Shown here in pieces: positions 47,701-59,168 of a DNA stretch of 64,000 nt. The DNA is from Episyrphus balteatus (lineage: Eukaryota > Arthropoda > Insecta > Diptera > Syrphidae), in NCBI RefSeq assembly GCF_945859705.1, contig NC_079135.1, forward strand, positions 21,516,501-21,580,500. Reading direction: 5' to 3'. The position numbers and the translations under genes are program-made. The notes under the pieces are model-generated. The model was not told where the DNA came from and ran no database searches. It saw only the letters and a program-made list of their open reading frames with translations. Positions within the stretch are counted from its first letter, which is position 1; every line of letters begins with the position of its first letter.

Positions 47701-48679
47701 AAACGATTTAATTTTTTTTTAATTATTTTAATAAAATAAAATAAAATTTCTCATAAAATTTAATAAGAACAATTCTTTAAGGAGTTTTAACATTCAAAAC
47801 TTTTACATTAAAATCACGATATTTTCTTAAAAAAAAAAAAAAATGCAGTTTTATTGGAATTCCTTTGAGCTATACGAGGTTTACACTTTAAAGAAAACCG
47901 TAGTTTTATGGATAATACGCAAAAACTGCCAGCTTTTTTTTTTTATAGAAAATGGCGTCCATAATAAGCGATAAAATATAATTTACTATTTTTAAAACAA
48001 TTTATAAATACAAAATTTAATTTAATTGAAATCAAAAAGATAAATCGATCTTAAATTTGGATGTAACACTCCTTTTATGTTCAATAAAAAAAGAAATTCA
48101 AACAGTTTAAAAACAAAATCTAGTATCTTGCACGAAATATGTAAAATCGGTAAAACATAATTTGAAAGCCGTTATTACAACTTTTTTAATAATGTTCACG
48201 AAAAGATTGACAATTTTTATGTTATATTGTTGCCAATTACATAATATTTTAAAGGTAGATTTTTTTTTTAAATCATAAAATAATATGACCAAAATGTTCA
48301 TTAAAACTGAAGATTTATTTTTTCTTTGAACCAGATCATATTTTTCAAAAAGATCTTGATATCATTAATTCGAGCCCGGGGGGTAAAAAATTGAGCGTAT
48401 TGAAAAATAACAACTTCAAAATGAGCTTGTCACTTCAGTACACATTTTCAGTATCTCATGGTAAATCTCAAAATCGGTATCAAATAGACTTTATTATTAT
48501 GTAAGTAATTACCTATCGATAATTGGAAGTTTCTTTTCACCAATATATTTAAATCCATGAACTGAACATTCGTTTGAATATTCAAAGAATATTCTTTTGA
48601 AAGCTTTAAATTTATTTTCACAACTACAGCATGGTTTAATTGGTTCAGTATTTGAACTTGAATCATTTTCTTCTAACAT
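44793..48679 (-). CDS. ppk-B: pickpocket-type DEG/ENaC channel subunit, 563 aa
   Basis: Six exons: 48679-48513, 46552-46310, 46253-45996, 45942-45455, 45390-45138, 45075-44793. GT-AG introns, phases agree, 1692 nt in all. N-terminus with His-Gly (H41-G42), TM1 (about 56-78), FPSVTIC (102-108), extracellular cysteine-rich region with NCQLEC, KCGC, VCG and FCHCLPTC all complete, TM2 with the selectivity triplet GIS (512-514), then a very basic 40-residue tail. Exons 2 and 3 have exactly the lengths of those in ppk-C (243 and 258 nt). Exon 4 equals ppk-C exons 4 plus 5 (357 + 131 = 488), so one intron has been lost without trace. Intron 1 is 1960 bp and holds a TTAA element (47071-47587). Two AATAAA motifs overlap or follow the stop (44781-44794). 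Head-to-head with ppk-C, 2.6 kb apart. Role: sodium-conducting trimer subunit; stimulus unknown. Confidence 0.95.
47071..47587. mobile_element. piggyBac-like TTAA element, short copy, in ppk-B intron 1
   Basis: TTAACCCTTTCGGACCCAGC on the left, GGGTTCGAAACGGTTAA on the right. It is inverted relative to the copy at 17824-18848: ATTCCATTAAATAATTTTTT (47143) is the complement of a stretch near its right end. Non-coding. Confidence 0.8.
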
Positions 48680-49449
48680 TGTTTAATTTTTAACTTAAAT
48701 TCGCTTTGTTGTTCAATTTGGGTATACTCGCACAATTCACTTCCATTATTTCCTATTCTATCTATTCTTATTAACTATTTTTAGCCATTCAACGCGCTTA
48801 TGTTTCCACTTCAAAAACTAAAAGGTAAATGAGTTAAAAATATTTCAATTTACAGGAGTTTATTTATCAGTTGGAAAATACCTAATTAAGTAAATAACTT
48901 TTCCTTATACTTCTAAGGTGAAAGTCTCAAGAGAGCGGAAATTAATTCATTTTATATAAAGGGGCTAGTCATCTTGTTTATATTTCAACACAAATGAAGT
49001 CAGTATGTGACCAATTCTATTGGTGGAACTGTAGTGACTTGCTACGTTTCAAAGGGAATATTTTGTTATTATAATTATTACTGTCACAAGTCTTCCTTTA
49101 AATCGAGAAAAAGTGAAGAAATTTCACTGCAAAAACTAACAGATACCTTTAAGTTTAAGAAATTATTATATCGGATAGTACGATATTAATTACAATTACA
49201 GCATCTACGTGCGACCCTGTGGTAAGTTTCATTTTTAAAACGTTAGAACTATAACTTTTTTTCTTTCACGCTCTTCAGATTAAATTGAATTTTTCCGGTA
49301 AAATTAGAAACACTTTTTAAAAACATAGTCACAATTAACTGACTCATTTCGTTATATGATTATAGTCGAAATATAACATTTTTCTATAACAAGATGTAAT
49401 AATTGACTTTGAAAAGTGGAAATGAAAATGAGATATTCAGATTTCAGCC

Positions 49450-49742
49450 TTAACCCTCTGTAGGCACACCTGTATTTTGTGACGTGATAGACACACGGGT
49501 CGAATTTGGTTTATACTTTTTCATGTCGCTAGAACTTTTTTCGGTCTCAATATATTATGGAGAATCATATATGAAATTGGTGTAGAATTTTCCCAGGAAT
49601 TCGAATATTTTATTCACAATTCCAAAAAACAAAATATTTTCACCCTTATATATAGACTTTTTTGTGACCACTTTTTTGAAAAATAGTAATTTTTTTATTT
49701 TTGTCCCGCCAAATTCGCATCCGTGTGCCGACAGAAGGTTAA
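49450..49742. mobile_element. TTAA MITE, 293 bp
   Basis: TTAACCCTCTGTAGGCACAC on the left and GTGTGCCGACAGAAGGTTAA on the right, with a second inverted pair (CGGGTCGAATTTGG / CCAAATTCGCATCCG) inside. TTAA flanks and CCCT ends again suggest the piggyBac group, but a family different from 47071-47587. Confidence 0.85.
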
Positions 49743-50371
49743 CTGTATCGAAAACGATACTTTTTTGCCTAAAACAATTTTTTTTTGTACTGGTTAAGCA
49801 TATTCGTAGGTCATTATTCTAGATATTATTTTTCTAATTTTTACTTGAATAAGGCAAGACCAAAAGGAGTGTTTTGCTTTTTTCAGGTACTATGTTTGGT
49901 TATTCAACTGTGACGTCATTGCTCCTAAACTACTTGTATCAATTTAACAAATGCTATATCGTTGGATAAGTCTTGCTTGTCCTCTTGTAAATGGTTTTAT
50001 GGTGTTAATAAAACCGAATATGGTCCCCTCTAGAGGACAAAACCATAATTTTTTTAAATATATTTTCTTGTTTGATTCTCATTAGTACGTTATTTTGAAG
50101 TAGTTTCTGAATTTTTAACGGTACCTACCGTAAAATGTTTTTTTTTTTTTATTTATGAATTTTTCGTAAATGTCGATTTGAGCCAAAATTTGTATACAGA
50201 AACGTCAAAGTTATCCTTATATACCTAAAAAATTTACAAAATTTTCGAAAAGTAACACATTTTGGATTTAAAAAAAAAATTTACAAATTTATTTTTTTGA
50301 AAAAAACAATTTTTTCAAAATTGAATGTAGAAAATTTTTATATATAAAAACATATTTTTTAAAAACGACTC

Positions 50372-50721
50372 TAACGATTTTAAATTTTTTATAATAGTAG
50401 GAGATCCCGCCATAGGACGACCTACCCTCATCGTTATACCAGTTGAGAGTTAAATTTTCTGAAAGTTGGTGTCTAAGGAAATAAATTGCACATTGGTTGC
50501 CTATCGATATCCTGTCAAGGCATAGGGTTGCCAGGCCTTAAAGTTTAATTTTCCGTATTTTTGAATACGCTACCCTGCTTATATGGCGAGCCGAATACTC
50601 ATTGAATATTTTGCACTTGTAGGGTTTTGAAATTGCCGCTCAGGACGTGGCCACCTCATCGCTCAGGATTGACGCTCAGCCGCTCAGGACGTGGCCGTAG
50701 CCTAACGATTTTAAATTTTTT
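50372..50721. mobile_element. Insertion flanked by a 19-20 bp direct repeat
   Basis: TAACGATTTTAAATTTTTT occurs at 50372-50390 and again at 50703-50721, bracketing about 310 bp that are distinctly richer in G+C than their surroundings. The insert has no inverted ends. It contains CGCTCAGGACGTGGCC twice (near 50638 and 50681). A long TSD without inverted ends fits a retroposon, but I find no clear pol III promoter or tail. Confidence 0.5.
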
Positions 50722-51301
50722 TTCAATAGGTACAAAGCCTTAAATGTGGGTGAAAAACTCTTAAAAATAATGGCACGCTAGAAAATTCAGTCCGAGGACA
50801 GGAATAACAAAAACACACACATTTTATGTAAAAGTCATAGGATAAAATACGAATCTTGAGCCTTTCATAGTAAAAAACTAGGGAAATAAGTATTCTTTGC
50901 CATAAAGCAAAGCGCCAGTTATGAAAATAATATCAAATTTAATTTCAAAGACCAACCCTTTATTATGCAGCAAGTCACTTCGGTACCTCCATTAGATATT
51001 TATATTATCATACTCATTTCTTCTTAATAATGAAAATACCATGATAGATCGCTTAATAAACTAAATTTTATTGGACTCTTGAGAATTTCAACACAATATT
51101 CAAGAAATTAATTACTATTATTGCTATTATTTTCTAACATTGACTACAACCTATATGGTTAACCGCAAAAACTTCCTCATATAATTTTTAATCGTTCAAG
51201 TAGAAACATATTATCAAGTAGAGACAAAAGCTAACTAACACTGTTGGAAAATTTGTATTTTATTTAATAACAAAATATTTTTAAAATTAAAAAGTGATAA
51301 A

Positions 51302-53764
51302 ATGAGATATTTTAAAGAAAAAGATTCCGACACGAATACTATTCCAAATAGAAAATGCATAAAAAGTCGAACTACATTGCAAGTTATCAAAGAAACATTC
51401 TACGAATATTTTGAAGAAAGTTCAATTCATGGATTTCGATATATTGGTGAAAAACGGCCAGCTTTTGATAGGTAATAATAGAATTTTTTGCATTAGTTTT
51501 CGTTTTGAAAAAAAAAATTCCAATTTAAAAAAAAAGGAATTTTCTATTTTTGAGTTCCAAGTAGGTATGTTTAAGAACGCCATATTTTTTCTATGAATAT
51601 GAATTTTTAGAAAAATTCTTTTGTTTTTTTGCTTATTTTTGATTTGTCATTTTTGATGTTTTGGTTTTTTGATTTCTATTTTCTGATTCTTGACTCATGA
51701 TTCTTACTTTTCTTTTATTTTCAGAATCATTTGGCTCATTGCTGTCATACTTTCCTTCCTAACATGTTCTTATCTCATAAAAAATATTTGGGAAAAACGC
51801 TCCAACGAACCGGTCATTGTTAGTTTCAATGAAAAACTAACACCCGTTTGGGAAATACCATTTCCGGCGGTAACCATTTGCGCTGAAACAAAATCTCACA
51901 CCAAATTATTCAATTTTACAGAAATCTATTGGAAAATTTCTGACAACAAAAATATTACAGAAGATAAGTATGTAAAAAGAAGAAAAAGATCACCTAAATT
52001 TAAGCGGATTTCTTCATGGTTTTTTACCAAGATGACTTTCGTCTTAATTTAAGCGGAAATCTACTTAATTTAAGCGGAATATTATTATTATCATTAAAAG
52101 CATGATTTTAATCTTAAATTAAGTGTATTTCCGCTTAAATTAAGTGGCTTTCCGCTTAAATTAAGACGGAATTCATCTTTGCAAAAAACCATGAAGAAAT
52201 CCGCTTAAATTTAGGTGGTCTTTATCTCTGTGTAGCCAAAGTCCAATGTTTCAGGAAATACAACTGGGAGGCAATATCACAAATATGTCGACCAAGACTC
52301 GAAATGCATTCTTTTGGGCGCCATTTTGCCAATGCACCAGACTTGATTATGGCAATGTTAAAGTTAGCTCCAATATTCAATGAAACTATGAACGACTGTT
52401 ATTGGAAACATACAAATTTCGAATGTGACGAATATTTCGATTATACTTTGACTGATGAAGGAATCTGTTATTCATTTAATTCACTTAAATCTGCACATTA
52501 TCGGACTGAATTGTAAGTAGAGATAAAATAGAGACATTTTTTTTATCTAACATCTAAGTTTACAAAATAAGATACAACTCACGAAGAAAAGAATTTATCG
52601 GTTACAAATTCGACAATGACAGAAATTTAGATTGGGATTTAGAAAATGGTTACAACAAACAAGCTAATGAAGAGACTTTTCCTAAACGGGTTTTAGGAGA
52701 TGGAGAACTCGAAAGTCTGATTTTATTTATAACCGATAGCAAACAAAACAATGAATTTATGTGTCGAAATGGCGTTCATGGTTTTAAAATAATACTTCAT
52801 ACTCCAGGAGAGGAACCAAATGTGTCGAAAAAGTTCGTCAGTATTCCCTTTGATCAAACAGCTGTGATAACAATTAATCCGCAAATTGTGAGCACTTCCG
52901 ATGGATTGGAAGATTATCATCCAGAAAAGTATAAAATTTTTTAGTTTCTTTCTTTCTGAATCTTTTGATAAATAAGTTTTTTTTTTTTTTGAAGACGCCA
53001 ATGCTACTATCAGAATGAACGGTATTTAAGGTATTTTACGGTCTATACGCAGGTTAATTGTGAGTTGGAATGTCTTGCAAATCAAACCCTTGCCAAGTGT
53101 GGATGTGTCAAATTTTCAATGCCAAGTAAGCTTTGTTCTGTAAACAGTGGAAATATATTATAAAATTTCGACTTTTTTTTTAAAGGAAACTCTTCACATC
53201 CAGTTTGTGGAGCAGCTAGTCTAAAATGCCTAGATGACGTCATAAAAAATAGTAACACTGTGAAATTTCAACAACGAAACATTCCAAACCAAAATAATGA
53301 TTTTAGTAATTTTTGTCATTGTCTACCAACTTGCTTTGAAGTTGAATATAAAGCAGAAGTTGAACATCAAGTTGATATCAATGTAATGGAAACTGCAACA
53401 GCTTTTAGGGAAGAAGACTTGGATTTTTTACTTGAGAAGTAGGAATAAGAAATCAATTTCATCATAAATACTTATATTTTATTTATTTTACAGTCGAGTA
53501 ACACAAATACATATTTACTTTAAAGCAGATGTCTTCAATGGGCTAAAACGTTCCGAATTGTATAGTGAGACAGATTTTATAGCAAATTGTGGAGGTTTGT
53601 TGGGACTTTTTATGGGTTTTTCGACATTAAGTTTGGTAGAATTGGTATACTTTTTTACTATAAGATTGTGGAAGAATTTGAAAACTAGAAAAATAAACCT
53701 TAGAAAAGAGTTGAAGAAGAAAAGAAATTTAAACAAAATTGCTTGTAATAATAAATTGAAATAG
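51302..53764 (+). CDS. ppk-C: pickpocket-type DEG/ENaC channel subunit, 560 aa
   Basis: Seven exons: 51302-51471, 51725-51967, 52255-52512, 52572-52928, 52995-53125, 53186-53438, 53494-53764. GT-AG introns, consistent phases, 1683 nt. Features in order: His-Gly (H43-G44), TM1 (about 57-79), FPAVTIC (103-109), cysteine-rich extracellular domain with NCELEC, KCGC, VCG and FCHCLPTC all present, TM2 with GFS (512-514) in FMGFS, and a basic tail. Exon sizes match ppk-B and ppk-A (243, 357, 131, 253). It is most like ppk-B, which is divergently oriented. Intron 2 contains a MITE (51973-52234) starting five bases after the 5' splice site; donor AA-GTATGT differs from the GA-GTAAGA of ppk-A and ppk-B. 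No clear AATAAA follows the stop. Role: plasma-membrane sodium channel subunit; stimulus unknown. Confidence 0.95.
51973..52234. mobile_element. MITE inside ppk-C intron 2
   Basis: TA-flanked. Inverted arms contain CACCTAAATTTAAGCGGATT (left, 51991) and its complement ending at about 52216, with further inverted CCGCTTAAATTAAG copies inside. The right end, CTCTGTGTA, matches the MITE at 34068-34501; the left end has drifted. Non-coding. Confidence 0.8.
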
Positions 53765-54169
53765 AAAAGTTTATTATTTTTCATATTTTGTTTTTTTTTC
53801 AATATATTTTTGATTCTACAGATCAGATTTTATTCTTAATATCGTGCGGGGTAATAAATCTCCAAAATACCTAATAGTTTTTGGACTGTCCCATTTTTTG
53901 TCTGAAAAGAGGATCAATAATTGTTTTTCAGTAAATGTATAGTTTTGGTCGCATTCTTTATATTTTGGTACATAAGTTCTGTTCATCGTTTAAGGAATGG
54001 TATCGACCCCACTGTTCTTACATCTGTCATTTGGTGGGTCTTTGGATTTTTGAATTTAAAGCTTTGCGTTGGTGGAAGAGTGGCCAGAGCATCTTAAAAT
54101 TTTTGTCAACAGTTGATATTCAGCAACCCAGGCTTGCAAACAAAAATTTGGTTTTCAGTTATGAATAGA

Positions 54170-54390
54170 GCTTGAAAAGGCCTTTCTTTTGATGTATCAC
54201 TCGATGGATTTGGGGAACTTTTTTTGAAAATCCATTATTTTTTCGCAAAAATTAAAAAAAAAAAAATAGATTTGTAATTTTTTTTACATCAATGGATATG
54301 TCTATTCATTGTTAGCTCATATCTGTGAACCAAATCCAGTTTCGACACCTTGATCTGAAAATATCTGCTTCCGAGTAGAAGACAAAAAAA
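54170..54390 (-). repeat. Inverted copy of the 14910-15765 repeat
   Basis: On the minus strand it has TCGAGTGATACATCAAAAGA and CGGAAGCAGATATTTTCAGA, matching the tandem copies at 15050-15460. Confidence 0.6.
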
Positions 54391-57339
54391 AAAAAAAACC
54401 AACCAACCAACTTTTTTAATGCGTAAGAATAAAATTTCGAATAAAAATACAATGTTTTTGAGTTATGACGAATCTTTTTTTATTATCAAAATAATTTTGT
54501 ACTCCATTTACATAACTTTGGAATATAAAATTTTGAAAATCATGAATCTTGAGTTATGACTTACAGAACTTTAAAATAGAGAGTTTTAAAGTAGCAGAAG
54601 TTTTAGACTAGCAGAACTCAACTGTTTTTCAAAAACTTAACGGTAATCACTTCGTCTGAATAAATACTCGATAAGCCATTTTTTAGTTTTTTTTTTATTT
54701 ATTGTTTTTACGAAGTTTCGGCCAAAAGAGTGAAAAATGCTCAAAAAAAAAAAAATGTTTTAAAAAAAATGCTATTGATCAGAAAATGAACATTCTTAAA
54801 AAAATTGTGTTGACTTAGAGACATTAAATGTTTTAAAAAATCAACTTGATCCAAAGGAATTAAGTCAATAAAAATGATAGTTTACATTGATAACAAAGTT
54901 TCATTTATAAAGTAAAGTGGGAAGTATCAATGTGATTAATTACCAAATCTGAAAATTCTTTTTTAACTAATAAAATACTGTAGAAAAATGGTTATTCGTT
55001 TTCTGCCTCTTGAGTTAATCCTTTTTTTTATTTAAAATTCAAAATTAATGCAATAATAAAGGAGTTAAGTCAACTTAGGTCCACACAATTTTTAAACTTA
55101 AACCCTTTGTACTGAATCATTTCTAACAGAAGGGGATGTGCTAGAGCTAGGGCGATATAGGACGAAAGAAAAAAAAAAACTGACTAATTAAAATCCGAAA
55201 ATCGAGTTTTTTGACTTAACTCTTTGTACTCGGCAACAAAGAATGGAAAATAGAATTATTTCGAAGCAGAACGGGCAGTTATTCTCTTTTTTCAAAATTT
55301 TGCACGAAAAAAAGTCTGTATATCCATGACTCCAGAAGAATTTTGGGAATACCGAATAACGAGACTAGCGTAATTTTTTTTTTGTAGCTAACTTTATGTT
55401 TTTTAAAGATCTAAGGCACTATCCGAAGTTGTCCGAAATTTGTTTTTTACTTGCGAAGTTACCTTTTTAGACAAAGGAAAATTGTGGTATAGTAAAAGAA
55501 AAGCATTCTACAGTTTTTGTCTTAACGATTTACTGATATGACATGGCTTTCACAGCATTGAAAAAAAAAAATCCTTTTTAATCGCAGCATTTTTTTCACA
55601 CACATACATTTTGGTTTTTGATAAAAATTCGGATCACATTTCCTTTTTTTTTTTTTTTGTGATAAATTCTTATCAAATGTACATTAAGTTAGTGCCTAAA
55701 AACACTTATCCCACAACTTTTTAATTTAAATGGAATTTCACTGAACTAAAGAAAAAAAAATAAAGACGTTAGATTGTTCAAATGTGTGGAACTCATCTGA
55801 AAGATTATTTTGTTAGCGAATGGCTTTTTATAGTTGCGGTTTGTAGTTTCATTTATATATAATTTAGTAGGGAGTTTTTTTTTTTCTAGGTATTCATTTG
55901 GGAATTGTTTTTATATATTAGGGTGGTGTTGGTGTAGTCATATTGTACCTTCAGTTCTAAATATAAATACATAGCTTGACTTTTTTTATGACTTATTGTA
56001 AAACAATACAAAAGAAGAGACAACTCTTGATTATATTTATACGTTTCAAGGCTATTTCAAATTAAGTTAGAAACACAGTAGTGTGGCGAAAATTTTACCA
56101 TTTTTTTCTTAGTTGTGACGCTTTTTTAAGTTAAGTTAAGAACATCATTCACTGGGACACTATACAAAAAAAGTGGGTTTTAGTCAAGACTCGGTAAGCT
56201 CACGAATAATTGTAACTACAGGAGCAAAACAAAAGAGCTGAGCACCAAACTTGAGAAAAAAGTCTTAATTTTTATGAATAAAGCTTATGGAACATAATCT
56301 TAGGAATTTGGATCTTTTAAATTTATAACAAAGATTTTTTGATTTCACTAAAATAATTTTGCATGAAAAATAATTATTTAAATAAAATAAAATTTCACAA
56401 AGAAAGTTCCGGGGATAAAAAAAAAATATCATACGTGTATGTTTGTTTTTCGATTGATGCCATTTCAAGCCATAAAGGTCTAATTATAATTGATTCTTAA
56501 TTACACGATGTTACAAAAATGAGGTTTTAAAATATACGTTTTGTTTAGCTAGTCCCACTGATTACGAAACGGTATTTAAAAAACCCCAAACACCCCCAAA
56601 ATCTGGAGTTAGGGGCAAAAAATGGTTTTTTGACCTTCACCCATTGAAAAAAATTTAGCTTCGTCAAATATTTACCCATTTCGATTTTTTTAACAGTTAA
56701 TAGGAGATAAGTATACCTTTTCAGTAATGCATAAAACATGTAACTCGGTTAAATCACCTAGAATTTATAAGCTGTCAAAGTTCAAAAATTCCATTTTTTT
56801 CGTCATTTATCCAACTTCGACATCAAATTAAAGTATATGTTTTCACAACAGCATGCTGTTTTAAAAATATACGAGTATTCTAATATTTATTTCCAAATCA
56901 GTTTAAAAATGGCTAAGAAAAAAAAATTTTACGATTTCAACCAAGATACAGAAATTCGAACTTTTAGGTATAGAACCAAGAATGTTATTTCGGCACGTAT
57001 TAGGATAACTTGGGCGTCAGGATTTGATAACGGGTTTTTGTAGAGGAGCTCAATACAAACATTTTTTTCATTGGGAGTGGGGTCTATCTCTCCCCGTTTA
57101 GGTGGGAGGGGCAGTTTTCTAAAAAAAAAATTATCAAAATAAAAAAAAAAATATTAGAAAACAACGGCAACACTTACAGTTATAAATTATACCATTTCCA
57201 AAAGGCAAAATTGTACATTTAATTCTTATTTTTAAATCAATATATTATAGCCAATAGTTTTTGAAATAATCGATTTCAAAAAAAAAAATTTAAAACTCAT
57301 TTTATACTGTTTTTGTCCAGACTGTGAATTTTAATAAAA

Positions 57340-57615
57340 AAAATTAAAAGAAAATCCAAAATCAGCCAATCTCATAAATTAAGAATCTCCAATAACTCAA
57401 ATTCTCGACAAATGAAAATAAGTATTAATAATTTAAAGTCCCGAAAATTTTAAATTCTGAAAACTTGAAATCCAGAAAGTCCAAAATCATGAAGAACCCA
57501 AATTTAGTAAATCAAAAATCCCCCGGAAACTCGCATTCTCGAACAACTAAAATTCCCCAAAAATCCAGACAACTGAAAAGTCTGGAAACTCAAAATTCCA
57601 AAATCCTGCAAATAA
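57340..57615 (-). repeat. CCCAAAATTCTCGAAA-type minisatellite
   Basis: Degenerate repeats such as CCGAAAATTTTAAATTCTG and AAAATCCCCCGGAAACTCG; the minus strand matches the GGGATTTTGGGTTTTC arrays at 38835-39000 and in ppk-A intron 4. It directly abuts the ppk remnant at 57657. Confidence 0.6.
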
Positions 57616-57656
57616 TAAAAAAAAAAAAAAAATAGATAGACAAAAAATAATTTGAA

Positions 57657-57812
57657 AATTTGAAAAATAATACCAAAATAAAAGTGGACAAAAACAGGGG
57701 AAATGTTTTTTGGGCCCGATCTGTTCGTAACCCAAAGATGTTTAAAGCTCATCAACAAAAAACGAATTCAAGTATTCGGTTAAGGAAACAAAAATCTTTC
57801 AACAGATATTGA
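57657..57812 (+). pseudogene. Remnant of a ppk 3' end (C-terminal tail)
   Basis: Fifty-one codons plus a stop align in frame with the ppk-A tail: NLKNNTKI, then GNVFWARS (ppk-A GNALWARP), NPKMFKAHQ (HPKIFKIHQ), TNSSIRLRKQKS (PNSSIRFRKQKS). Similarity continues past the stop to about 57850 (GCGAATATTAACGCTGGGTA). TM2 and everything before it is gone; the preceding DNA is poly-A and minisatellite. It lies on the plus strand between ppk-C and ppk-D, and differs from ppk-A at many residues, so it is the last trace of a separate paralogue. Confidence 0.85.
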
Positions 57813-57914
57813 GTGTCAATTATGCGAATATTAACGCTGGGTAAGTCTAATTGGGTTCATTAAATTATTTTCCATATATTGAAATAAATTCTTCTTTTCA
57901 GAACTGTCTTAAAA

Positions 57915-58500
57915 ATGCACGACTGGGTCGCACGAAGTTGCTCTTAGAGTTCAAGTTGCTTATTTTATTAAATTTATATATAAAAACAAACAAATAAAAA
58001 AAAACATAAAATTCGTTTAAAAAAAAAAAAAATAAATAAAATCTGAAATCAAATTACCCAACAAAACAAATATGCAGTTTTGATTGTTATGTATATGAAG
58101 GCGCATTTTTAGAAAAAAAAAATTCATTTTTAAAAAAATAAAACTATTTTTTTTAAGTATTTTTTTTATTGGGAAAAAAGTTTTAAAATAAAATTGCTAT
58201 GCAATTTTGGTGAAATCACTAATCAACATCTAATACAAAATTGCGAAGAAATTCAATGTCCCGTTTTCGAAAATTTGATTTTCAAAAAAAAATTTCAAAC
58301 CTATTTTAAAAATCCAAAAATTATTTTTTTCCAAATTTTATTTTTGGCTTATACTTAAATTATGTAAATGCTTTTGTATATAAAATACAATTAGAAGTTT
58401 TGCAGAAAATCAGATTTGAAAAAGGCGGTCCTATGGCAGCTACCGTTAATAAATTTTTATATTTTATTTTCTAATTATATAATTTTTTTATTTTAAAAGC
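57915..58500 (+). repeat. 5' end of the GAGCAAGTA repeat family
   Basis: ATGCACGACTGGGTCGCACG followed by AAGTTGCTCTTAGAGTTCAA matches the left end of 15831-17780 and 43427-44374. The 3' hairpin end is not found nearby, so the copy is truncated. AT-rich and non-coding. Confidence 0.55.
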
Positions 58501-59104
58501 TTACAAAAAAAAAAAAAAATATACAATTAAAAAGCCAAGTATTTCTTCTTAAGAATAAAACCATTTTTAAATTTTTACAATGCGCAAAAATTATAAAAAT
58601 AATTTTTGGAAACAATCATTTTCATAAAAAAAGCAAAAAAAAAACATGAATTTTTATCTTCTTGCGTCATTAATTCCATTTTTTTTTTAAACAAAATTTT
58701 ATACTATCTGAAAGCTTATTGGCTGAGCTCAAAATATATATATCGATCAGGTCTATGAGACATCTACAAAAAGGGCTAGAGTCTTTTGAACTCCATCAAA
58801 TTTCATAAAAAAAAAAGCAAAAAAAAACATTTATTTTTATGTCCTCACGCTATTTTATCAATTTTATTCAATAACAATCTATAAAAAAAAGTTATACCAT
58901 GTGAAAGCTTATTGTTTCACCTTTCATATGACACTTCAATCATATTCCCGAGATGCCTACAATAGGAGTAAAAGTTTTTTAAAGTCAACCATGCCGAAAT
59001 TCCAGACTGAGATTACGGTACTTCCCACACTGGTGGCTGTTCATGGGGCAACAGATCCCCACAGGTGTTCTGAGGTTTTTCGCAAGTTTCTTGATTTATA
59101 ATTG
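58501..59104. other. AT-rich stretch, no gene seen
   Basis: Short related blocks (AAATTTCATAAAAAAAAAAG and its neighbours) at about 58620 and 58800. A small open frame near 58901-59101 has no recognisable content. Confidence 0.4.
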
Positions 59105-59168
59105 TGTAGCTTGTAGTGAATGTACCGTTATGTGTGATATACCAAATGAAAGGTAATTGTATCAGGCT

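Larger units (their letters stand above)
48680..51301. other. Intergenic region between divergent ppk-B and ppk-C
   Basis: 2.6 kb separate the two start codons, so both promoters should lie here or nearby. I see no clear TATA box. It contains a TTAA MITE (49450-49742), a copy of the GAGCAAGTA repeat family in reverse (about 50000-50400) and an insertion flanked by a direct repeat (50372-50721). Confidence 0.6.
53765..57656. other. AT-rich stretch, repeats, no supported gene
   Basis: Contains an inverted copy of the 14910-15765 repeat (54170-54390), many homopolymers, and at 56545-57120 low-quality frames on both strands that I do not call. 57120-57330 has sequence related to the foldback at 29313-30286 (ACAACGGCAACACTTACAG). 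Confidence 0.5.
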
